Positions 8,580-15,542 of a stretch of DNA of 60,058 nt are shown here, in pieces. Within the stretch, counting starts at the first letter, position 1. Each line of letters begins with the position of its first letter. Source of the stretch: Dehalococcoidia bacterium (lineage in GTDB: Bacteria; Chloroflexota; Dehalococcoidia; UBA2979); assembly GCA_029941115.1 (NCBI GenBank), contig JAPYRK010000013.1, forward strand, positions 1 to 60,058. Direction: 5' to 3'. Made by a program: the position numbers and the translations under genes. The notes beneath the pieces were generated by a model. It was given only the letters and a program-made list of their open reading frames with translations, did not search any database and had not been told where the DNA came from.

Positions 8580-10169
8580 TCATTTTTCGATTTTACGGCT
8601 GGTTGGGATGGACCCGGTGGGGCCACTCGCCCATCCCTCAAGCACGGCTGAAAACTTACCAGCTTCCGAACCAGCCACCATTATATGGATGTTTTTGTTG
8701 CTACGAAATTTCGGAATTAGCTTATTCAGATCTTCCTCAGAGGCGTTAGCAAATTGAGCAGGATCTAGCCCGGCTCCTATCTCTTCATTTCTCAATAACG
8801 ATTTGACTGGCCGCTGTGTGATTTCTTGAATACGGTCTCTGATTTGTTCTTTCGACCAACCATCTTGCCATATTGTGTTTACGTGTTCTGGACATAGTAC
8901 GAGCATGGCATCACCGTAATTGTGGGCATTTGGGTGATGAAGAGCCTCCATTCGCGCGCCAAGCGAGCCAACCAGTGATTTAGCAGTTCTTGCTGTTTGA
9001 TCAATTGCAACACCGATACCGGTCATTGCAAAGGCGGTTACCACCGATTCATTTTCGTTGAAACCTCTCTCCACATGAAGAGGATCCCATGGACTAATTT
9101 CTTCCCATTCCGCAAAGCAGGTTGAATACCGCATTGGCGACCCCTGTGTAGACCGCTCTGTTTCTCCCGGTCTCTGGCCACCAACATTTCTGAGTATTAG
9201 CCGCAATGCTCGTCCGATTGCGGCATTGGCCCTATTCCCCTGCCCGAGGGCGTTTAACCCCATATTCATTCCAATTTGCTGTCGAATTGGCCCATTGACA
9301 ACAAGTACCGGAGTTGCACCCATAGTGGTGGCACCAACTCCATGCGCATTGAATTCCTCATTGCAGACAGCTTCTACTGCCGCGATAACTACTGGAAGAT
9401 ATTCAGGTAGGCAACCTGCCATGACCGCATTTATCGCTATTTTTTCAACAGTCACAGGAGCTAAGTTTGGGGGCGCAATTGCCACAGTGTCTTGAGAATC
9501 TCTTTTTGTTCCATCCAGCATTCGAATGACGCGTTCGGGGGTGGGCGGGATAACAGGGAGCCCATCAGTAAGGCCTTGTTGATACATAAATTCATGAACA
9601 TCGTCGTGAACAGCGACTTCGATCCTGCGTGCCCTGATCGGAGACCCCTCTGACTCGGCTTTTAGTCGTTCAAAGATTCCAGGATCCAGAGACTTTGAGC
9701 CACAGCCAGGTCTTGATTCCGGATACGTATCCCAATCAATATCTGGCATAGCACTTTCATTTATCGCAGCTAAGTCTTCGAATAAACTTTTCCAGTCATC
9801 ACGCCCAAATCCGACAAATGTGCGAGTTGGTGTTCCGTCAGGAGTTGTCAGAACTAAAGTAGGCACGGTTTCAATTTCATATGCGTATGAGGTACTTAAC
9901 GTGGACTCATCCAGAAAAGGTAGTGTCATTGAATATTCCTCTGTGAGGACTAGATCATCATCTCCATTTTGTGCCAACGCAACGATATCAACTCCATCAC
10001 TGAATTCTTCGAATGCCTTTTGCAGTAGAGGCATGGAAATTCTTGTAGTCGGACAATCTTCCTTAACAAAGCAGAGCAGGGTTGGCCTTCCTGAAGGAAA
10101 GGAGTAAGCGTTTTGTGTTCGCGTAGCACCAGCCGTTGGTAAAGAGAATGAAGGTAGTTGGGTAGGCAT
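8580..10169 (-). CDS. redoxin-domain protein fused to a large conserved domain; UGSC partner
   Basis: The 529-residue protein begins with a thioredoxin/peroxiredoxin-like domain (about 1-135): LLCFVKEDCPTTRISMPLLQ carries C33 and C39 at the peroxidatic-Cys position, and TVPTLVLTTPDG contains the cis-Pro. A linker with RPGCGSKSLDPG (C156) leads to a second domain of about 330 residues with GLPVIPPTPERVIRMLDGT, KIAINAVMAGCLPEYLPVV and GATTMGATPVLVVNGPI. I do not know a firm function for the second domain. It is directly upstream of and nearly overlaps the UGSC gene, so the two are probably co-translated and may form one redox system. No signal peptide is visible. Confidence 0.8.
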   Translation of the reverse strand: MPTQLPSFSLPTAGATRTQNAYSFPSGRPTLLCFVKEDCPTTRISMPLLQKAFEEFSDGVDIVALAQNGDDDLVLTEEYSMTLPFLDESTLSTSYAYEIETVPTLVLTTPDGTPTRTFVGFGRDDWKSLFEDLAAINESAMPDIDWDTYPESRPGCGSKSLDPGIFERLKAESEGSPIRARRIEVAVHDDVHEFMYQQGLTDGLPVIPPTPERVIRMLDGTKRDSQDTVAIAPPNLAPVTVEKIAINAVMAGCLPEYLPVVIAAVEAVCNEEFNAHGVGATTMGATPVLVVNGPIRQQIGMNMGLNALGQGNRANAAIGRALRLILRNVGGQRPGETERSTQGSPMRYSTCFAEWEEISPWDPLHVERGFNENESVVTAFAMTGIGVAIDQTARTAKSLVGSLGARMEALHHPNAHNYGDAMLVLCPEHVNTIWQDGWSKEQIRDRIQEITQRPVKSLLRNEEIGAGLDPAQFANASEEDLNKLIPKFRSNKNIHIMVAGSEAGKFSAVLEGWASGPTGSIPTSRKIEK

Positions 10170-10188
10170 TGGATTGCATCTTTCTCTG

Positions 10189-10569
10189 TTAGTACAGGTT
10201 TAGTGTTGAAGTATTGATATTAAAATATCCTATTGCGAGTATAAACAAGATTAGCAATGCGAGAAGTTTTTTCCTGCCGGACCTGCTTCCATGCTTTTGC
10301 ATAATTTTTTTTACGGATCGAACGTCTCTCTTTCCTAGAGCAAACCATTCCCCATGAATCCGCATTTCTGCACAATATTCATGAAGATATCGCTCGAGTT
10401 CCTTAGGATTTTTCGTCTTTGTGATTTTGACTAGTTCCAATAACACCGGCGATCCAGTTTGCAAATTCGAAAAGCGTGTTTTGGGATTAATGGTTCGACC
10501 AATTTTAAAGAGATCCTTGCCAGCTTCTCTTGGTCCTTGAATAAGGTAAACGTAACCGTGTTGGGCCAT
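10189..10569 (-). CDS. T5orf172/GIY-YIG-like domain protein with C-terminal membrane anchor
   Basis: The 126-residue protein starts GYVYLIQGPREAG and continues DLFKIGRTINPKTRFSNLQTGSP, then ELERYLHEYCAEMRIHGEWFAL, the pattern of T5orf172 (MUG113) domains in the GIY-YIG superfamily. The C-terminus is basic (SRSGRKK) and then one hydrophobic segment LLALLILFILAIGYF. A membrane-tethered GIY-YIG-like domain is unusual; nuclease activity is not implied by the fold alone. It is 20 nt upstream of the redoxin gene and could be the first gene of the UGSC operon. Confidence 0.75.
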   Translation of the reverse strand: MAQHGYVYLIQGPREAGKDLFKIGRTINPKTRFSNLQTGSPVLLELVKITKTKNPKELERYLHEYCAEMRIHGEWFALGKRDVRSVKKIMQKHGSRSGRKKLLALLILFILAIGYFNINTSTLNLY

Positions 10570-10662
10570 TCATCTATTTTAAGTCTTTCTGATGCTGTGA
10601 TTGTCTTTGACTCGTGATAGGCTCCTTCCATTAGCCAAAATGTAGAATAAGAGGTATCTAGT

Positions 10663-11463
10663 ATGGGCATTCTTGATGAGTTTGATTTATCAGGTCAAGC
10701 GGCAATTATTACTGGCGCGGGAACGGGCCTGGGGCGTGAAATGGCCTTGTCTCTGGCCGATGCAGGCTGCGATATTGTGGGTGTGGGTCGACGACCTGAG
10801 CCTATCGAAAGTGTTGGCGATGAAATACGTTCGCGCGGCAGGAGGTACTTTGGAATTCCTGGCGGTGACGTTACAAGTTCAACCAGAGTGAATGAAATAG
10901 TTGCCGAGGCTATTCAAGAAATGGGCCGTATAACCTTAATTATCAATAATGCTGGACTGGGTGGCACTGGGCGCGGTAAAACACTCCCTGAGCTCACTGA
11001 CGAGGACTGGCACAGTGGCATCGAAAGCAATTTATATTCAGCATTTTATTGCTCGAGGGCGATTATTCCTCATTATTTAGACAATGGTGGTGGAAGAGTA
11101 ATCAATGTTACTTCTGGATGGGGTTATCGAGGGGGGCGCAATAATTTTATGTACCCGATTGCAAAGGGTGGTGTCATCCAGTTAACCAAGGCACTCGCGA
11201 TGACGTACGCGAGGGACAATATCCGCGCTTCATGTATTGCGCCGGGCCTATTCCCCAAAACTGACGATGAGGCAATGCTCGAACAATTAGGGAGTAGACA
11301 GCCAGCTGGCCGTATCGGGTTCATGCCAGAGATGGGACCATTAGCCGTATTTTTAGCGTCCACTGCATCAGATTATCTCAGCGGAGAAACAATTTTAATG
11401 GACGGTGGTTCTATAGCAGCTGGCCTCACACCAGCTGGAATTATCCCACAGTCTGAATCGTAA
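10663..11463 (+). CDS. SDR-family oxidoreductase, catalytic member of SDR pair 1
   Basis: The 266-residue classical SDR has the cofactor loop TGAGTGLG (about 17-24), NNAG (95-98), catalytic Ser151, Tyr164 and Lys168 (MYPIAKGG), and a C-terminal MDGGSIAAGLTPAGIIP tail. An AGAGGT Shine-Dalgarno is 8 nt upstream of the ATG. The next gene, 18 nt downstream, is an SDR that lacks the active-site Tyr and Lys. Classical SDRs interconvert alcohols and ketones with NAD(P)H; the glucose/3-oxoacyl reductase branch is closest by motif. The tail resembles that of the first gene of SDR pair 2 at 37027. Confidence 0.9.
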   Translation: MGILDEFDLSGQAAIITGAGTGLGREMALSLADAGCDIVGVGRRPEPIESVGDEIRSRGRRYFGIPGGDVTSSTRVNEIVAEAIQEMGRITLIINNAGLGGTGRGKTLPELTDEDWHSGIESNLYSAFYCSRAIIPHYLDNGGGRVINVTSGWGYRGGRNNFMYPIAKGGVIQLTKALAMTYARDNIRASCIAPGLFPKTDDEAMLEQLGSRQPAGRIGFMPEMGPLAVFLASTASDYLSGETILMDGGSIAAGLTPAGIIPQSES

Positions 11464-11481
11464 GTTATTGGAGAAAAATTT

Positions 11482-12330
11482 ATGAGTAATCAAGTATTTC
11501 CTATTACACCGGAAGGTGAAAAGAATCCATATTTCCAAAAGCGATATTTCGATCTATCTGGAAAGCATGCGCTGGTAGGTGGAGCTACGACTCCACTGGC
11601 GAGGGCACTAGCTGTAGCATTAGCGGAAGCAGGTGCGAGAGTCTCAGTGACGACGTTGAGTGCTGATAAGACTGAAGAAGTCGAAGCAAATTCAATATTG
11701 AACGAATGCTGGGCGGCTTCTGGTCTTGAAGGGACGTGTCTCACGTTAGATCTGACTGACGTTTCCCGAGTTGAATCGTCTATTAGTGATTTGGAGAAGG
11801 CATCGGGGCCTATCGATATCCTTGTGAATGGTGCTCATTTTGCGAATATTAAACCGGTGCTTGATACAACCCTCGTTGAGTGGAATCAGGAATTGAGTAG
11901 AAATGCTACATCCGTGTTTGTGGCGAGTCAGGTGATCGGTCAACGTATGGTTGCCAGAGGCAAGGGTCGAATAATTAATCTTGTATCTAATTTATATGAT
12001 CGTGGAATTCCAAACTGCGCTGTTTTTGGCGCATCGCAAGGAGCTGTACTGGGATTCACGAAATCATTGGGAATCGAGTGGGGTAGCGGCGATCCGTTAA
12101 CTAAGGACCGAGTGACTGTGAACGCACTTGGAATTGGTTTCTATGAAGACACGCCAGGCCCTCAAAATGATGCAGATCTATCATCGGTGCTCGAGAAGTA
12201 TATTCCCTTGCGTCGATTGGGAACTCCTGCCGATTTACGAGGCGCCGTCGTGTATTTAGCTTCGGACGAAGCCGAGTACGTTAACGCTGAATTACTTGTT
12301 GTTGACGGCTCCATTGTGAACCATGCCTAA
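11482..12330 (+). CDS. degenerate SDR, partner member of SDR pair 1
   Basis: The 282-residue protein keeps the SDR fold (ALVGGATTPLARALAVALAEAGA, DILVNGAH, VVDGS at the C-terminus) but the catalytic Tyr and Lys are replaced: the segment AVFGASQGAV has Phe182 and Gln186 where Tyr-x-x-x-Lys is expected, although Ser169 remains. The cofactor loop GGATTPLA is also atypical. An insertion of roughly 20 residues lies between the first beta strands. It is probably a non-catalytic subunit for the preceding SDR, as known for BbsCD-type heteromeric dehydrogenases. Confidence 0.85.
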   Translation: MSNQVFPITPEGEKNPYFQKRYFDLSGKHALVGGATTPLARALAVALAEAGARVSVTTLSADKTEEVEANSILNECWAASGLEGTCLTLDLTDVSRVESSISDLEKASGPIDILVNGAHFANIKPVLDTTLVEWNQELSRNATSVFVASQVIGQRMVARGKGRIINLVSNLYDRGIPNCAVFGASQGAVLGFTKSLGIEWGSGDPLTKDRVTVNALGIGFYEDTPGPQNDADLSSVLEKYIPLRRLGTPADLRGAVVYLASDEAEYVNAELLVVDGSIVNHA

Positions 12331-12346
12331 CTACTAACTTGAGACT

Positions 12347-14017
12347 ATGGCGCAAAATGGCTTAAAATTGGATCGTATGACGATAGATAAATTTTATGTT
12401 TTGGTGTCTTCGTTTTTTTTGACTGCTCTTTTAATTTTTGCTATGGCTTGTTCGCAAGGTTCTATAGCCCAGGTGCAGGAGAACGATGTGGTGGCGACCA
12501 CCGAAGCGACCACCGAAGCGACCACCGAAGCGACCACCGAAGCGACCACCGAAGCGACGGTGCGGACGCTTAGAATTGCTGTGCCCAGCGCGCTCTTATC
12601 TGAAGTAAGTAAAAATATTTTACTTGAGGAAATATTTTTACATAAGTTGTACGTAGGGCTTTCGCGAATTGAACCGTCGGGCCGACTGCGACCTGAGATG
12701 ATTATGACGCTGCCGAGCAAAGAGAATGAGGGTATTTCGCCAGACGGTTTGACCTATACGTTTCTTTTGAAGAGAGACTTAAAGTGGTCTGACGGGGAGC
12801 CAGTGACCGCCCAACAAATTCTTGAGACGCTAATTAGTTACGATGCAGTTAAAGAAAACACCGTAGGGTTGCTGGAAATATTCAACGATCTTGACTTAGA
12901 GCAGAGCACCGTATTAGATGACCGGACGCTAGTGCTTAAGCTCAGAGAGTCGAGCCCAGAATTCTTGACGCTTTCAGCCCTTCTTCCATTTTTACCGGTT
13001 CGCAGTGGGTCGCTAGATGAGGCAACTTATTTTCTTTCTAACGGCCCGTTCAAGATTAACTCATGGGAGAATAGCAAGGTCACATTAGTGCCTAACGACC
13101 AATGGAGCGATCAAATTGGTAATATCGCTACACACGAGATTCAGGAGCTTGAATTTGTAGGTTATAACAGTTTGACTGACGCCACCGAAAGCTTTTTCAA
13201 GGGCGAAGTCGATGTAGTTAACCTGACGGCATCTCAACTATCTTCTGATTTTCAAATTCCTTCTGATGGTGAAGTTTCTAAAAAAGCCAGACACGTTACG
13301 TATGGCGTCTTTGTGAATAGCGAATCAATGTCTTTTTCCAAGACCGAGTCGCGAAAGGCACTAGCCCTAGGCCTCAATAAGCAAAAACTTCTAGATGTGC
13401 TTTCAGCAGAAATTCAGGCAGGTCACTCCCCTGCTAATTCATGGATTCCCGAGGGTATTCGTGGCAGTAACAATTCGGCTGGCTGGGCGCTCTCTGAATC
13501 AAAAGAGCTAGCCACAGACTACTGGGCAAGAGGGCGAAATCCTGGCGGCGTTGGTATTGAGTTGCTTTATTCCTTGGAAGATTCCCTCCACGTGGAGCTT
13601 GCGGTCGAGCTCAAGAAGTTGTGGGAGCAAAGCTTACCACTTCAAATAAACTTGAGACCAGAAAAACCAGAAGAGTATTTCGCTGATTTAAAAACTGGGC
13701 ATTATCAATTAGCAATTGGCGGCTGGCAGGCTGATTATCCTGACGCAGCAAACTGGTTGCACCCATTTGCGACTGATTCTGATGAAAATTTCTTAAGTTT
13801 TGCAGACGACAAGTATGATTCTTTTCTGCAGTCTGCTGATATGGCGAATAATAGGGATGAGCGGTTTTCTGAATATACCAAGGCTCATAACTATCTCATT
13901 GAACAAGGTGTGATTATCCCGATACTGCATCCTGTTTCACTTGCGCTTGTTCGCTCAGAATTCAGCGCCGCAGTAAATACTATGTTTGATTTTCAAGGTA
14001 AGTGGACTTTTGATTGA
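12347..14017 (+). CDS. ABC transporter substrate-binding lipoprotein, family 5 (peptide/nickel type)
   Basis: The 556-residue protein has an N-terminal signal (LVSSFFLTALLIFAMACSQG) with a probable lipidated Cys, a Thr-Thr-Glu-Ala repeat linker, then the SBP_bac_5 fold: LHKLYVGLSRIEPSGRLRPE, YTFLLKRDLKWSDGEPVTA, SNGPFKINSW and the C-terminal GGWQADYPDAANWL. Such proteins deliver oligopeptides, nickel or other solutes to Dpp/Opp permeases. No permease is adjacent; the nearest dipeptide-type permeases are at 33474-35407. An internal ATG at 12377 would give a shorter signal peptide and is an alternative start. The gene follows SDR pair 1 by 16 nt and could be in the same transcript. Confidence 0.85.
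   Translation: MAQNGLKLDRMTIDKFYVLVSSFFLTALLIFAMACSQGSIAQVQENDVVATTEATTEATTEATTEATTEATVRTLRIAVPSALLSEVSKNILLEEIFLHKLYVGLSRIEPSGRLRPEMIMTLPSKENEGISPDGLTYTFLLKRDLKWSDGEPVTAQQILETLISYDAVKENTVGLLEIFNDLDLEQSTVLDDRTLVLKLRESSPEFLTLSALLPFLPVRSGSLDEATYFLSNGPFKINSWENSKVTLVPNDQWSDQIGNIATHEIQELEFVGYNSLTDATESFFKGEVDVVNLTASQLSSDFQIPSDGEVSKKARHVTYGVFVNSESMSFSKTESRKALALGLNKQKLLDVLSAEIQAGHSPANSWIPEGIRGSNNSAGWALSESKELATDYWARGRNPGGVGIELLYSLEDSLHVELAVELKKLWEQSLPLQINLRPEKPEEYFADLKTGHYQLAIGGWQADYPDAANWLHPFATDSDENFLSFADDKYDSFLQSADMANNRDERFSEYTKAHNYLIEQGVIIPILHPVSLALVRSEFSAAVNTMFDFQGKWTFD
12494..12553 (+). repeat. five tandem 12-bp repeats encoding (Ala-Thr-Thr-Glu)n linker
   Basis: GCGACCACCGAA is repeated five times without a mismatch, followed by a partial sixth unit. 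It encodes the flexible linker just after the lipidated Cys of the substrate-binding protein. Identical nucleotide units, including the wobble bases, point to recent slippage expansion, so copy number probably varies among strains. Confidence 0.95.
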
Positions 14018-14027
14018 TATTTGTAGT

Positions 14028-14642
14028 TCAGATCTGATTTTTTACAAAGTCAAAGATGAGCTCCGTAGCTGGTTCAGACACTTGTCTTAGAGAGTGAGTA
14101 CCACCCTCAAGTATTGCGAGCTGGCAGGGGGTAGCGGTCATTTCGTAGAGCATTATTGAGCAGGTCACTGGAAGTCTTGTGTCTGAATCACCATGAATCA
14201 GAAGTACTGGTGTGTCAACCAACGAAGCAATATTCATTGCACCAGCTGTCTGGGACGCAAGTGCCACAATTCCTCGAATATTGTGATTTTGGGATGCGGC
14301 TTCGATAGCCACTGCACCGCCAAATGAGTGACCAACTATTAGGATTTTTTCATAACCTTGTGACATCAGCCACGAAGCCGCTTGTTGAGTGTCATACACG
14401 CCTTGTTCAACATCGTTCGGAAATTGATGAATTCTATAATCTACTCGAAGTACTCCTATTTGTAACGGAATAAATAATTTGGACAGGATTTCATAAATGT
14501 CGGATGGACCCATGAATCCTCCATCAGCTCCACCAATAAACAGAACGGCGGTATCGAGCTCATTTACTTGAGCCATCTGCCATAAGCAGGATATATTTCC
14601 TCGCTCAGATTCAATCGTGATTGGAGTCTTGATGCTATTCAT
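14028..14642 (-). CDS. alpha/beta hydrolase
   Basis: The 204-residue protein has a complete catalytic set: nucleophile Ser in VGHSFGGAV, Asp in LLIHGDSDTRLP and His in EGGTHSLR. The N-terminal VLFIGGADGGFMG may supply the oxyanion hole. It resembles dienelactone hydrolase-like or prolyl-oligopeptidase-like small hydrolases acting on esters. It is convergent with the substrate-binding protein gene, 10 nt from its stop, and divergent from the SDR at 14762. Confidence 0.85.
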   Translation of the reverse strand: MNSIKTPITIESERGNISCLWQMAQVNELDTAVLFIGGADGGFMGPSDIYEILSKLFIPLQIGVLRVDYRIHQFPNDVEQGVYDTQQAASWLMSQGYEKILIVGHSFGGAVAIEAASQNHNIRGIVALASQTAGAMNIASLVDTPVLLIHGDSDTRLPVTCSIMLYEMTATPCQLAILEGGTHSLRQVSEPATELIFDFVKNQI

Positions 14643-14689
14643 GTTTTAGAAAATTCATAAGTTTTCAATTTTGTATTTTATGGTTAACC

Positions 14690-14718
14690 TAAACAAGCTT
14701 CCCGAGTCGGAGTATAGT
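14690..14718 (+). promoter_or_regulatory. possible sigma70-type promoter for the SDR/CoA-transferase operon
   Basis: TAAACA and TATAGT are separated by 17 nt in the divergent intergenic region, about 44 nt before the SDR start. Each box matches four or five of six consensus bases. The same TATAGT hexamer occurs upstream of the TPP riboswitch, the leuA leader and the Tat-type substrate-binding gene. Confidence 0.4.
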
Positions 14719-14761
14719 GCGCCTGTGGCGACGAATATAAAATAGAAGGTTGGAGATACTT

Positions 14762-15520
14762 ATGAATAGATATGATGGGATGAGTGCGTTGGTAACTGGT
14801 GCCGCATCCGGGATCGGTCGTGCGATGGCGCTCCGATTAGCAGATGAAGGCTGTGCAGTTCTTTGTGCGGATATCGATCAGGAAGGCACTGAAAGCACTG
14901 CTGCCGAAGTACTTGAACATGGTGGTAAATCAGCCGCGGTGGTGTTGAACGTGACAGATTCTGATGCGGTCAAGGATGCACTGGAAAGAACAGTTTCGGA
15001 GTTCGGGTCTATTGATGTCTTGATGAATAATGCCGGTGTTGGGGGCGGTGCAGGCTGGGATCAGACAATCGCCGTCAATCTGAGTGGTGTCTATTACGGA
15101 CTATTACATGGTTGCAAGATGATGGCTGAGAGAGGTGGCGGTGCCATCGTGAATACAGCATCAGTGGCAGGTCTCAATGGGTTAATTGGGAGCCAGGGAG
15201 TCACCGCTCCGAGTGATGGACCAGGGGCTTATACCGCTGCGAAGCATGGCGTCGTGGGCCTGACTCGACAGTTTGCGGTGACGTACGGCAAACAGAATGT
15301 TAGGGTGAACGCGTTGTGCCCGGGCTATATTTTTACACCGATGACAGCGGGTATGCGTGATCGAGAAGGGGGCCAACAGTTTTTAGAGAGTCTGCATCCC
15401 ATGGGACGTCTCGGTGAACCTGAGGAAATCGCTTCCGCAGCTGCTTTTCTCGCGAGTACTGATGCTTCTTTTGTGACAGGAGTAGCTCTGCCTATTGATG
15501 GCGGATACACGGCGCGATAG
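14762..15520 (+). CDS. SDR-family oxidoreductase (NAD-type)
   Basis: I use ATG 14762 (AAGGTTGGAG Shine-Dalgarno region) rather than the TTG at 14750. The 252-residue classical SDR has ALVTGAASGIGRAMALRL, an Asp at the end of beta-2 (CADIDQ, suggesting NAD), NNAG, a Ser in VNTASVAG and the catalytic YTAAKHGVVG. It lies 22 nt ahead of the double CoA-transferase and probably starts an operon with it, the TPP lyase and the serine hydrolase. The likely role is oxidation or reduction of a hydroxyacyl or hydroxyacid intermediate. Confidence 0.9.
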   Translation: MNRYDGMSALVTGAASGIGRAMALRLADEGCAVLCADIDQEGTESTAAEVLEHGGKSAAVVLNVTDSDAVKDALERTVSEFGSIDVLMNNAGVGGGAGWDQTIAVNLSGVYYGLLHGCKMMAERGGGAIVNTASVAGLNGLIGSQGVTAPSDGPGAYTAAKHGVVGLTRQFAVTYGKQNVRVNALCPGYIFTPMTAGMRDREGGQQFLESLHPMGRLGEPEEIASAAAFLASTDASFVTGVALPIDGGYTAR

Positions 15521-15542
15521 CCACTAGACGTGGGACGTTGGT

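Noticed and set aside
12494-12553. CRISPR-like array
   Set aside because: Units are 12 bp, contiguous without spacers, and encode an in-frame linker.
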